Made by a program: the position numbers and the translations under genes. From Paramecium pentaurelia (taxonomy: Eukaryota; Ciliophora; Oligohymenophorea; Peniculida; Parameciidae), in assembly GCA_905183005.1 (NCBI GenBank), contig CAJJDO010000047.1, positions 197,180 to 261,179 of the forward strand: a stretch of 64,000 nt of DNA. Reading direction: 5' to 3'. Positions 1 to 10,970 of this stretch are shown here, piece after piece (within the stretch, counting starts at the first letter, position 1; each line of letters opens with the position of its first letter). The notes below the pieces were generated by a model that saw nothing but the letters and a program-made list of their open reading frames with translations, was not told the origin of the DNA and searched no databases.

Positions 1-818
1 TGAAAGAAATATTGAGGAGGTGTAGGTATATCAGTTGATGTTTTTACAAACTCTTCCTCAGTAATATTCTATAATGCCCAATTTTTGAGTTTCTATTCCC
101 CAATTGTACTTACAGTACCTGCTCCAATAGCCTTACCACAAGCAGAACCTGCTCCATGTCCAGGATAGAGAATGACATCATCATTTAGCTTCATGATCTT
201 GTTTCTAAGGGAATGATAAAGAAGTGAAGCAAGTTGCTGAGTAGTCAAACCTGATGATTTAGATGCGAGATCAGGTCTTCCAACTTCTTCAAGAAAAAGT
301 GAGTCTCCACTGAAAACAGCATTGTCTTTACCATCTACTACTAGTACAAAACAACTAGATTCTAAAGTATGGCCAGGTGTATGTAATACTCTAAGATATG
401 CATTCCCTAAAGGCAATAATTCTAATGATAGCGATAAAATAATATACCTTCATCTTATGTGATTCTTGCTTAATATTAAGTAACAGCCTACGGACCCAAT
501 ACAATTTGAGCTCCTGTAATTTTAGCTAAATCTACATGTCCTGCTACAAAATCAGCATGAATGTGAGTTAAGATAACATACTTGATAACAGAATTTCTTG
601 ATTCAGAAAATTTACTAATAAATATAGGATGGACTTTAATACATGTATTCTTCATAATCTCTCATAGGGTCAATTACTGCAGCTTCGTTGTTGGATTCAA
701 TGTAATAGGAAAATTAACCCAAACAGCTGACTTGAAATTATTGTATGTAGAAGTTCTCTCCAATTAGTTAAGCTTTTTGAGCATTGACGTAAGCTGGTGT
801 GGCATTACATGTATTCAT
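1..818 (-). CDS. Metallo-beta-lactamase/rhodanese protein, paralogue A (3' end outside window)
   Basis: Probable sulfur-metabolism enzyme of the persulfide dioxygenase-like MBL-rhodanese family. The start at 818 gives MNTCNATPAYVNAQKAQLIG. The metal-binding motif THIHADFVAGH and a later HTPGHT are visible, as are FSGDSLFLEEVGRPDL and YPGHGAGSACGK, all typical of this fold. Two introns (28 nt at about 615-642 and 26 nt near 425) must be removed to keep frame; TAA and TAG codons are glutamine. The closely similar gene at 2381-3907 carries rhodanese domains after the MBL domain, so this copy probably does too beyond base 1. Substrate is inferred from family only. No separate regulatory site is visible. 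Confidence 0.85.
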
Positions 819-965
819 TTTGAGAATAACAAAATATTTTATTTAAAAAGATTTAGATTTGTGAATCCATTACATTTCAATGCAAACCCATAATTTTATG
901 AAATTAGAAATATTTTTTTAAGAAAATCTAATTTACCTATTTTTATTTGTATAAAATTTGATAAT

Positions 966-2286
966 TCAAACATCTAATAATATTCTTCTTGGATCTTCAA
1001 TTGAAGTAGATAATCTCTTAAGGAAAGTGGCAGCATCTTTTCCATCAAGAATTCTGTGATCATATGTCAATGCAAGATACCTATGAGTATAATAAATAAT
1101 GTTTACATCATTGGACGAGCTACAATTTAATCATTTCTAACAACTGGTCTATTAACAATAGCATGCATTCCTAAAATAGCAGATTGAGGAGCATTAATAA
1201 TTGGTGTTCCCATCAAACTTCCAAATACTCCACCATTTGAGATTGTGAATGTTCCACCAACCATATCATCTGCTGAGATTTTTCCTTATCTTCCTTTTTC
1301 TGCTAGATCAATAAGTGTCTAATAATTTAATAGTCTTTAGTACTCTTTCAATATCAGCAAAACTGAGACGTTCACAATTTCTAAGAACTGGTACCATAAG
1401 TCCAGTGGGTGTAGCAACAGCCATAGAAATATCAATGTAATTTCTATAAACAATATCAGTACCATCAATAACTGCATTAACAATAGGTTGTTCTTACAAT
1501 TATTTGACAGCAGCCTTAATGAAGAATGAACTGAAACCCAATTTAACATTGTGCTTTTTTTAGAAATCTTTCTACATGGCTTCTCTTGCTTCCATAACAG
1601 CACTCATATCACATTCTTAAAATGTTGTAAGTAATGCATAAGTATTCTAAGCATCTTTTAATCTTTAAGCAATACGTTATCTCATTCTTGACATTGGTTC
1701 CTAAATTCATATTTAGTTAATTACTCTTTTTTCTGTTCTTTAAGTAGGGGTTGTAACAGATGGAGCAACAGGTTTCTTTTCAGAAGGTTTAGCAGCTGGA
1801 GGAGGAGTACTCTTTTAAACTGCAGGTGCTTCTTGTTTTTATTCTTATTTTTATTCTTGTTTCACTTCTTGCTTTTATTCCTTTTTTGTTTCTGATGCTG
1901 CAGTAGCACCAGCTGGTTTAGCAGCTGAAGTATCAATTTCATAAAAGGGTTTGCCAACTTCAACTTTAGCACCATCAGCAGCGAACATTTAAGTAATCAC
2001 TCCAGAATCTGCACATCTGATGTCTATTGTAACTTTATCTGTTTCAATTAATGCAATCACATCATCTTAATTCACATAATCTCCCACCTCTAATTATCAA
2101 ATTTAACAAGCATACTCTTCTACAATTCTTTTACATCTCCTTCTGTAATTGAATCACCCATTGTTGGCACATTCACTAACTTTTCTAATTACTTTATACA
2201 AACTATTTACTTGAGAAATAGAATTTTGGTATTTGTGTAAATTGTGTCTACGATACTTTGAACAAAGAGATTGCGAACTATCTCAT
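966..2286 (-). CDS. DLST: Dihydrolipoamide succinyltransferase, 2-oxoglutarate dehydrogenase E2
   Basis: E2 core of the mitochondrial 2-oxoglutarate dehydrogenase complex; transfers succinyl from lipoyl-lysine to CoA. The first ~25 residues (MRQFAISLFKVSQTQFTQIP) look like a mitochondrial presequence. A lipoyl domain follows with the lipoylated lysine in ALIETDKVTIDI, then a Q/E/K-rich hinge (KKEQKQEVKQEQ) and Pro/Ala-rich linker, and a catalytic domain ending with the active-site motif YDHRILDG. No separate peripheral-subunit-binding domain is evident, as expected for DLST. Four introns (26, 26, 25, 26 nt) give 406 codons including stop. SucB-type rather than pyruvate E2 is judged from the single lipoyl domain and the VPTMGDSITEG start. 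Confidence 0.93.
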
Positions 2287-2380
2287 ATCTTAATTAAAAA
2301 TTTAGAATAATTATCTAACTATTGTTGTGTATTTAACACAATAATATATAATATTTAATATGTGAAATCATAATTCATCA

Positions 2381-3907
2381 TCACATGTTATCTTTTTCAA
2401 TCAACTTTTTTCCCCACATATCTTCAAATCCCCCATCTTAAGTAATCATAATCCTTTCAAATCCATTTCTCACTAGTATACTCATAGCAATCTTTGCTCT
2501 CCATCCTGACTTGCAATATACATGCAATTTCTTATCCTTTGGTATTTTATCAATATTTCCTTCTATCTCAGGTAAAGCAATCCAAATAGCCCCTTTAACA
2601 AATCCAGTCTCTCTTAATTCTACTACTCCTCTAACATCAACAAAAACATGATCATCTAAATCTATTATAATTAATTATTTACCAGGATTATCATTGATAT
2701 TACAAAATTCTTCAAGTCCAACTAATTAAACTTAGGTTGCTAATTCTCCACCATTATTTTTATATGCTTCAAATCCTCCTTCCAAATATCCAAATATGTT
2801 ATCATAGCCAATTCTTAATAATCTAATTATTGAATCCTTTGCTTCTCCATCCTTTCCAATTATCACCAATCTAGTTTCTGGTTTTATAATAGATCCTACA
2901 AAATTTACCAAACCAGACATAAATGTAACATTAATAGCACCTTTTATTACACCTTCTTAAATGTTTGGTCTAGTATCCAAAATCAAAGCTCCTTACTTTA
3001 CATGATTCATGAATTCTTCAAATGTTAAGGCTTTCTGAACTTCATTTAAAATAGCAGAAAAATCATTAGCACCATTTTTATTCTATATTTATAATTATCT
3101 AAAATTACTAATTTTGCATCATGAAAGAAATATTAAGGTGGCTTTGGCATACCCTTAAGAACTTAATTGATAAATTCTTCCTTTGTAATATCTTAAAGAG
3201 CATAATTGTTCTTCTTTTACATTCCTATTGTACAACACTTACCTGCTCCAATTGATTTTCCACAAGATGAACCTGCTCCATGACCTGGATAAACAATGAC
3301 ATCATCACTCAAAGTCATTACTTTATTTCTTAATGAATCATAAAGATATGAAGCCAACATTTCAACTGTCAATTCTCCCACTTTTACAGCTAAATCTGGC
3401 CTTCCAACTTCACCCAAAAATAGTGTATCTCCAGTATAGACAGAATGATCCTTTCCATTATGCACTAAGACAAAACAACTTGATTCCATTGTATGTCCTG
3501 GTGTATGATCCACTCTAATTTATACATTTCCTAATGGAATCAATTCTCCATCTTTAGCTTCTTTAATTGGGTAACTTGCTACAGCTGTTGGTCCATAAAC
3601 AATAGTTGCTCCAGTCAAATTTGCTAATTCTCTATGTCCACTAACAAAATCTGCATGAAAATGAGTTTCAAATATCCATTTGACTTAAGCATTTCTACTT
3701 TTTGATAATTCACTAATTATAACACTAAGAATCTTACATATATTAATGAATATCTCTCAAAGGATCAATTACTGCGACTTCCCCTTTGGATTCAATGTAA
3801 TATGAAAAAGTAGAGAGACACTCAACATAAAACTATTAGATAAAAAAGTCAGGGGATTCATTCTTTTCTGCCAAATGATTTTCAAATATCTTAGGAGCTG
3901 CTATCAT
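2381..3907 (-). CDS. Metallo-beta-lactamase plus double rhodanese protein, paralogue B
   Basis: Likely sulfur-transfer or persulfide-oxidising enzyme. N-terminal MBL domain has THFHADFVSGHRELA and DHTPGHTMESS metal-binding motifs and the conserved YPGHGAGSSCGK loop. Two rhodanese domains follow: the first (LILDTRP...LVIIGKDGEAKD) lacks the catalytic cysteine, the second keeps it in HVYCKSGWRAK. Introns of 25, 26 and 21 nt are inferred by frame; the first begins GTAAGATTC. Compared with paralogue A at 1-818 the order and motifs match closely, so these are duplicated genes now separated by DLST. Bacterial relatives (MBL-rhodanese fusions) act in sulfide/persulfide detoxification; that role here is inference. 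Confidence 0.88.
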
Positions 3908-4255
3908 TACAAACTAATATAATATAGAAAACAAGATTTGCTTCCAATTTTTATATTGTAAAATAATACGTATTAAAATAATACGAAATGTTAAAAATAC
4001 ACATTAATAAGTTTTATTGTTCTATTAAAGTTATTGTGCTTATAAAATAGATTAAAGTAATGTATAACTAATTAGACATTATGAAATAGATCAATCATTC
4101 AATTTATTTTTATTTTTATAAAAAATCATTTGAATTCAATATAGAAATGAGATTTTGATTTATATTTAATTATTACAATATAATATATGGATGAATTATA
4201 TATGAAATTGTTTATGATATGATTACATTTTTGATAATAGGGTAATATTAATTTT
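3908..4255. other. Intergenic, AT-rich
   Basis: Spacer between the start of the MBL-rhodanese gene and the 3' end of the protease gene. No open frame, repeat or RNA was recognised in it. It should contain the upstream region of the former gene. Confidence 0.6.
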
Positions 4256-5625
4256 TCAATGTTTAGCCTTTCCAAATCCTACCATATTCATATCTCTATC
4301 ATAGATACTCAAGTATTTTGTTAAAAAGATATCTCCTAGAATCCAAGCTGGACCTTATGGATCAGGAATGTCTAAAGGCATAAATGCTCCAATGCATTAT
4401 TTAGGTGATCCTTCAATAAAGGCTGAAGCTGAAACTTCATTACTCAAAGGAATTTCAGTTCCATCATCTTTTAATTCCATAATGTAATCTTTAGCTTCAA
4501 GATCATAATTGACTCCATCAATTCTAAATGTAAGAGTTGGTAATTCTTTTGAATTAGAGCAATTATCATTAATGTTGGTAAGATCTATAATAAATATGAT
4601 ATTAATTACCTAATAATTTCATTAAGTCATCATATGGACCAGTAATTAAAGAAGTACCAGTATCAGCAACAACTTTACAACCTTTTGGACAGAATCCTTA
4701 ATCTTGACCATTGACTAAGATATTCTCAGCTTTAATCATCCAATAATATTTATCAATAACAGGATGATAATGAATAGGACCATCAAGTTTAGTAACATCA
4801 TAACCACCAAAAGTAATTTAGGATTCAAGACTATTAACTTTATTGCTCATGTAAAATGAAAATGAGTTAGATTCTAATTTCTTTTATTTCATAATGTTAT
4901 CGAATAATGGATTTAAGTTATAAGCAGCCATAGAAGGATATGCTAAACCAACAATACCATCAAATCCAGACTTAGATAATAGTTTAAATAAAATTACATT
5001 TTAGAATACAGACCCGTTTTCTTCAACTATTTCAGCAATATTTTAATCTTCTACCTCTATTTCTCCTAATTTGACAATATCTGAATTGACTTCTCCATTT
5101 AAATCACCTGTACCAAATTATACATTTAATGCATAACCAAGATGTTTAGAACTAAAACCTGGTTTATATTGTGTATGTTATTTGCATCCTTCATTTTTGC
5201 ATTTAACAGAATCAATCCAGAAATTTGCAGATCCTGTATCAAAAATAACTTAGAATTCTTGATCACCTACAGTAATAGGACCAGTAAATTAAGTATTCTT
5301 GAAATTATGTAATTTAAGATTTGCTTATCTCTTTTCTGTAGTTTATTATGGTTTTGGTACATATCCACCAAATTCGATTTCCTAAATATCAATTGGTGTT
5401 TATTATCTGAAATATGTTTATTTGGTGGTTAAAAAGTCATACATTTCTTTAGCAGATACCTATTTTCATTATTGACAAGTTGAATACAATAGTATGGGTT
5501 TCTTTTAATTTTATTGTATAGAGTTTATTCTCTTGTGGAGTAGTACTTTGCTCTTATAGGAAGGTACCTTGCTCTTGTCCACAGAAGACTAAGACAATTA
5601 GAAGGGAGTATAGAAATATGTTCAT
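4256..5625 (-). CDS. Secreted pepsin-like aspartic protease (family A1)
   Basis: Aspartic endopeptidase of the cathepsin D/pepsin type, probably lysosomal or secreted. A hydrophobic signal peptide starts at M1 (MNIFLYSLLIVLVFCGQ). Both catalytic aspartates are present: FDTGSANFW in the N-lobe and ADTGTSLITGP in the C-lobe; the C-terminus GDIFLTKYLSIYDR...VGFGKAKH is the usual family ending. Introns of 28 nt (after residue ~50), about 27 nt (before SGFDGIVGLAYP) and 25 nt (before DLTNINDNC) restore the frame, giving about 430 residues, a normal length. A propeptide of ~60 residues precedes the core. It shares a 27-bp divergent upstream region with calcineurin A. Confidence 0.93.
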
Positions 5626-5652
5626 CGTATAAAAACGATAATAAAAATTATT
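5626..5652. promoter_or_regulatory. 27-bp divergent intergenic promoter region
   Basis: Only 27 bp separate the start codons of the protease (minus) and calcineurin A (plus). Both promoters and 5' UTRs must fit here or overlap the coding regions. No element is recognised. Boundaries depend on both start-codon choices. Confidence 0.4.
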
Positions 5653-7238
5653 ATGTAACCACTTTGTGATCCAGCATAGGATAGAGTAGTCAAGTAAGTT
5701 CCTTTACCACCTCATCGTCCTTTAGATAATGATCTGATGTTTCCAGCCAAGAATTAAGGTAATAGAAACATATTGATCATAGGTAAACCTGACTGGAAAC
5801 TCATTAAGGAACATTTAGAAAGAGAGGGGAGAATTGCAAAAAAGGAAGTAATAAAATTAGTAACAATGGCCAACAAAATCTTTAGTAAGCAATTGTTAAT
5901 TATAGTAAAGAGAATGAGGGTAGTTTGATACATTTGTCAGATCCTTTAACTGTAGTCGGAGATATACATGGGTATGTTGAAAATAATAGTTTAGACAATT
6001 TTATGATTTTCTTAAAATACTTGATATTGGAGGTAATCCTGAAGCATAAAAATATGTGTTTTTGGGTGATTATGTAGATAGAGGACCATTCTCTATAGAG
6101 GTGTTAATTTTGTTGTATTCACTAAAAATCAATTATCCACGAACTATCTATATGTTGAGAGGCAATCATGAATGTAGATAATTAACATCATTCTTTAACT
6201 TTATGGATGAATGCAAATACAAGTATGATTAAGAATTGTATGATGTTTTTATGGATTCATTTGACAATCTTCCATTAGCTTGTATTATTAATAATTAATT
6301 CATTGCACTTCATGGAGGGATCTCTCCAGAATTAAGAAATGTATAATATTATTCATATCGAGGTTACTGATGTCAATTTGGTTGAGAGATTTAGGGAACC
6401 ACCTAAAAATGGACTATTCTGTGACATCCTTTGGGCAGATCCTGTAGACAATGATGATGGAATTTGTGAAGGATAGTTTAGAATTAATGAAGTTAGAGGC
6501 TGTTCTTACTTTTATGGAATGGAAGCAGTCAGCAGATTTTTAGAAAGAAATAAGTTGATATCTGTCATTAGAGCTCATGAAGCATAATTAGAAGGATATA
6601 AAATGCATAGATGGGATGGAGGATAAGATTTTCCTATGGTAATTACAATATTTTCAGCTCCTAATTATTGTGATGTCTACAATAATAAAGGTGCTGTCAT
6701 CAAATTCAAAGTATATAATTATTTAATTTCTTTAGAATAATGATCTCAATATTCAATAATATAATTATAGTTAACACCCATATCTATTACCTAATTTCAT
6801 GGACATCTTCACTTGGTCTATTCCTTTTGTTGCAGAAAAAGGTTATTCTTATTTTAATTATTGTAGTCACTGAAGTATTGTTCCATATCATACAACCTAG
6901 AGATGGAGAAGCTATGGATGAGATAGTAGATGAAGATGATATTGCTAAATTTAAAGAATTAGTAGGAGATTAACAACATAAAAATAAAGATGTTTTTTTG
7001 AAAAGCAAAATCAAATTTGTTTTTAGAATGATGCAAATTTAAAAAGGATTAAGATAACAAAGTGAAAGTTTAGTCTAAACTAAAGGTGCTTGTCCTGATA
7101 GCCGTATACCTAAAACACTTTTAGATAGTATTAAAGATTGTAAAAATTATTATATATATAATATTAGCAAATGGTGCATTTTAGACTGCTAAAATGGCTG
7201 ACTCTATCAATGAGAAAAGACCTGGACTAAGTTAATGA
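5653..7238 (+). CDS. CNA: Calcineurin A, Ca2+/calmodulin-dependent protein phosphatase catalytic subunit
   Basis: Serine/threonine phosphatase 2B catalytic subunit. Visible PPP-family signatures are GDIHGQ, GDYVDRG, LRGNHEC and later IRAHEAQLEGY and SAPNYCDVYNN. The calcineurin B-binding stretch FTWSIPFVAEKVTEVL, a basic calmodulin-binding region (about KSKIKFVFRMMQIQKG) and an autoinhibitory-like end (AKMADSINEKRPG) identify it as calcineurin rather than PP1 or PP2A. Six introns of 26, 23, 22, 25, 25 and 28 nt leave 479 codons including stop, close to the animal protein minus its long termini. The last intron contains an (AT) run. The C-terminal autoinhibitory helix implies normal Ca2+ control. 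Confidence 0.95.
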
Positions 7239-7406
7239 TATTCATATCATATAAAAACACACTCATTTAATTAATATATCAATTATAAACTTCAAACTGT
7301 TCCACTAAATGGAATTGCTATATAGAAATGATCAAAACTACTTCATTTTAAATATTAGTAATGGAATAATGATCAGCTAAATTGTACAATGATTATTAAT
7401 ACTTCT

Positions 7407-8418
7407 TCAATTCCTATTCATATTCTTCTCTTTCCTATTTTATCTATTTTTAATATATTCCAAATTATTATTTTATTTCTTAAAAATCAAAATTATATGG
7501 AATCTAAATAAATTATAAAAAATGATTATTCCACTAAACTATCCTGGAATATCTTTTGCTCCATATTTTATTGTAACATATAAACATATCTAAGGATCAG
7601 ACTTTTCCAATCTTGAGAACAAAGGAAATAATGCTTATGCATTAAAAACTAATTTTAATCATATTATTATCCATACATATATCACTTTATTATTTAGTTA
7701 AATCTTAATCAAAAAATATTAATCTTGGATCTATTAATTAATCAAATATTTGAAATAAATTAGCTATCATATCACATTTATCAAGCATTATACTAGCCCA
7801 TAATCTAGGTTTTATTTAAGGCATGTTAGCTTATCTCATTTATTTATTGCCATTCTTTAAAAAAATTTCCTATTCCGATTACATTTGAGCTGAAAAGATA
7901 GATGCTCTCAATGCTAATTACTCATATTCCTTTTTTTGATGACCTTTTCTTCAATGATGTTGTTGTTTCAAGAAAGTTTTTCTTTGCTGTTTCATATTAA
8001 TTTGTATAAGTAACAAAAGGATTAGCATATTTTTCTGCAAATTCCTTTTTTATTTCCTAATATTTTTAATTTATTTGTTCTCTTATTTAAGTTGTCACCT
8101 TGTAATATATTTTCATCTACTTACTTATAAATTGCACCTTATTAATCCTTACCTAAATATGCATCTAATACTACGTTCATTCTATGATACAGCATCAAAA
8201 TAATTGTTAAGAATTTTCAATATTCTTGTATTCTCCATTTTAATATTATCAGGTGCATTTTACAACATATCTGGATGTATTGCCTTATAAAATTCTGTTA
8301 ATTTAGACTTATTTTGAAAGTATTTACTGTAGAACTAAAGGCTACAATTATTTTCTATAGCATTTTAAAATAAGAGTAAATTATAAAAATTTATTAATAA
8401 TCTTCTTTTTATTTACAT
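7407..8418 (-). CDS. DUF4460/TCAIM-like putative mitochondrial protein, with a probable 1-base frameshift
   Basis: Unknown function. The start at 8418 gives a basic, hydrophobic leader (MQIKRRLLINFYNLLLF) suggestive of mitochondrial import, then FYKAIHPDMLQNAPDNIK, resembling the DnaJ-like DUF4460 domain of T-cell activation inhibitor, mitochondrial. The middle is helical and charged (QKYQEIKKEFAEKYANPF). Two introns are inferred (26 nt with CAAG acceptor; 28 nt). At the run of seven T at 7931-7937 the frame breaks: ETTTSLKKR is followed by a TGA unless one base is removed, after which KKEYEQLALRASIFSAQM continues cleanly for ~90 codons. Either a homopolymer sequencing error or a real mutation. 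The C-terminus is uncertain (7407 or 7487). Family call is tentative. Confidence 0.5.
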
Positions 8419-8589
8419 AAAAACTTAGACTTTTGTTCCTATTTCCAGATATTATAAATATCAAATATACAAAACATTTAAATAATTATAGAGATGTTCT
8501 ATATCTTCTATATTTAGAATGTTTAATTGAGATAACATTACATAATAATTATTATTATTTATTTAAACTAAAAAAAAATTAATTCCTTT

Positions 8590-9032
8590 ATGAATAAACC
8601 TTAATAACAAAAATAGGGAACAAATTAAAATAGCAGTGCATGGTTGTATGCCTTAGGTGGTTTAGCAATTGGAGTTATAGGAACAATATTTGGAATGAAG
8701 GCTGTTGCTAGTAATGAATAGTCTTAGATCTAGAGTTAAATACAATCAAAATAATAGCCTTCATAAATCACAAATGATGGTGAATAATTAATTGAAAGTC
8801 TTTGTTGTCCAATATCTGGAGGTTATTTATGATTATTATCTTTAAATTAGAATTGATTGTCGATGCAGCCTAACTTAGTACATGTGGTCATACTTTTGAT
8901 AAGGGTCCCTTATTATAATGGTTGAAAAAATCTTAGGAATGCCCTTAATGTAGAAAACAAACTAATGAATCAAATATAATCAAAAATTATGCTTTATAAT
9001 AAGTCATTGATTAACAAAGAGCAAAACAATGA
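8590..9032 (+). CDS. Small membrane-anchored U-box E3 ubiquitin ligase
   Basis: Probable E3 ligase. A Q-rich N-terminus is followed by one transmembrane segment (WLYALGGLAIGVIGTIFG, about residues 18-37), a Q/S linker and a C-terminal U-box of ~65 residues: CCPISGELIVDAAQLS, CGHTFDKGPLLQWL, CPQCRKQTNESNIIKNYALQ. The cysteines and histidine look RING-like but the spacing and PISGEL start match U-boxes. One 29-nt intron lies inside the U-box. Total 137 residues, smaller than most U-box proteins. Membrane location and E2 partner are inferred only. Confidence 0.85.
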
Positions 9033-9427
9033 TAAAGTTATGTTATCTAATCTAGTAACTATATATATATTTATAATCTGTTATCTATAACCTATAAGTA
9101 TATTTAAAAACAATACATATAAATTCTTATGTTTCTTTTAATTAATTATATTGAATATCTTTAATATAATTACAAATTGAATCATAATTCTACAAGAACT
9201 ACAGATAAAGAGATCACATTGTGTTATATATTAATAAGAAAATTCAATATTATAATTATATTCACAACTGAATCTCTCTAATAAATTAAATTTACTAATA
9301 CAATTTCTTAATTTATGTGAAATAATTATGATATAGATTAATCATTAATTTCTAAATTAAGTTTTACTAAATATTTAAGTTTCCATTCTGAATATGTATA
9401 TATATGATGTTATTATTATAATAATTA
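9033..9427. other. Convergent intergenic region, AT-rich
   Basis: About 395 bp between two gene 3' ends. Simple AT-rich sequence with short TATATA runs; no gene, RNA or repeat unit recognised. Confidence 0.55.
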
Positions 9428-10105
9428 TCATTTTGGTCCTTATGCTGCAAGAATAGCCATCTCTTATGCTTCTTATGCCTCTATTTTTTCCATATATTCT
9501 TATAATTGTTCTGCAGGTATTTCATCTGGCATTAATTGGGTTTATTTAATTTCATATTCAGGTTCTTCAGGATTTATCATTAATGAACCATCTGCAGGTT
9601 AAAATGGTGAATCAACTCCCTTTTAATCTGGAATTGGATCCTTTTCAAACACTGGATTGAGTTGATTTTCTACAACATCAACTGGCATTTAATCAGATTA
9701 ATCTTAGGTTTGAATCTCAACATTTAAAGCATTCATATAAAAATCATCATCAGATCCCTTGGTTGATTATAATTATTTTTGCTTTTCTTCTTCATATTTT
9801 CTTTATTCTTCTAAATCTAATTAATCTTGCTCTTAGGTAGTTAAATTTATTTCAGATTCTTATTGCTCTTATAATTATTATTATTCTGTTTATTCTTATT
9901 AAATTTATGTTTCTTATACTAATTCAGCTTCATTAGATGTTGTTTGAACAGGTTCTTAATAATTTTTATCATCATCAATATATTGAATTTCTTAAGTCTA
10001 AACCAAAGATTTTTATGAGTTTGCTGTGTTCTATTTATGATGGCGAATATTATGACCAGCAAAACCTAAGCAAATGATTGCTAATACCAATAATGCTTGT
10101 TTCAT
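9428..10105 (-). CDS. Secreted glutamine/glutamate-rich protein
   Basis: Function unknown. Intronless frame of 225 residues starting MKQALLVLAIICLGFAGHNI, a clear signal peptide of ~17 residues. The mature part is acidic and Q/E-rich (QEQTEQQQLQEQQESEINL; LEEQRKYEEEKQKQ), with DDDFYMNALNVEIQ and a C-terminus EAQEAQEMAILAAQGPK. No catalytic motif, cysteine pattern or repeat was seen. A granule, lumenal or surface protein is possible but not shown. Many glutamines are encoded by TAA/TAG, so a standard-code reading would fragment it. Confidence 0.75.
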
Positions 10106-10779
10106 CAAAACGGATTATAAAATTATTATTATTATGTCTTTATCAAAATTAACATAATCTTGAATACATTTTATAACTCAACTTCCAAGAACTAAACATA
10201 GAAAAATTATATAAAACTATTTTTAAACAAATTACAATTCTTATATACCTAACAATATGATCAACATAATCTTAACATAAAATGGAGAATTAAAGTAAAG
10301 TATTGAATCCAATTAGTGTATATAAAATGAATAATAACATTATTTCATAAATATTGTATGTTTTCAAGTCTAACTAATAAAATGTTTATGAATTAAAAAT
10401 AATATCTACCATTTTTAATTAATAAATATTTTAATAGATCCATCATTACAGAATTCGAAATTACATTCTTAACAATTTAAACTTAATCATTTTCATTATC
10501 AAATATCAAAATATTCCATTTTTTTTATTAAAGAAGAATTTCTTTTTTTTGAAAATTATCTTAATTTTAATTTCATTCTATTATTTCTATATCAGTATTT
10601 TTAGATATAATGTATTTGATCAATTTTATATCATTCTTTTTATTTGAAATCTTTCAAGAAAAATAAAAAATTAATTTAAAATAGTATATTGATTTTATAA
10701 TTAATATTATTTTATAAAACCCATAAAATAATAATATTAATAATAATATATAAAGAAATTAAAAAGACTATTAAATTTC
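10106..10779. other. Intergenic region upstream of U2 snRNA
   Basis: About 670 bp of very AT-rich DNA between the Q/E-rich gene start and U2. It should contain the promoters of both; no conserved snRNA promoter element could be identified by eye. No protein gene supported. Confidence 0.5.
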
Positions 10780-10970
10780 ATACCTTCTCGGCCTTTTGGC
10801 TAAGATCAAGTGTAGTATCTGTTCTTATCAGAGTGATATCTGATATCTCCTACGAGGAGAATGATATCACTGCAATTTTTAAATGGGGCTGGGTTTACTT
10901 GGGGCTTGCTCCGGTCCCAGCATAGTCGACCCTGACTTACACGACCTCGGGGAACGGCTAACCCGCTACT
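10780..10970 (+). ncRNA. U2 spliceosomal snRNA
   Basis: The 5' part atacctTCTCGGCCTTTTGG followed by CTAAGATCAAGTGTAGTATC is the near-invariant U2 5' end, including the GTAGTA branch-point recognition sequence. Stem-loop IIa/b-like inverted repeats follow (GATATCTC CTACGAGGAGA), then a T-rich Sm-like site near 10876-10881 (AATTTTTAAATGG) and GC-rich 3' stem-loops. The ~191-nt length fits U2. It is the most GC-rich island in the neighbourhood. The 3' end is set where GC-rich sequence stops (CGCTACT then TTTTTAAA). It recognises branch points of the many tiny introns seen here. Confidence 0.95.

Noticed and set aside
1337..1603. Minus-strand 88-codon frame
   Set aside because: Out-of-frame shadow of the DLST catalytic domain.
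6740..6973. Separate 77-codon protein on the plus strand
   Set aside because: Its second half is the calcineurin exon coding for the B-binding tail; the first half reads out of frame through the preceding exon and intron.
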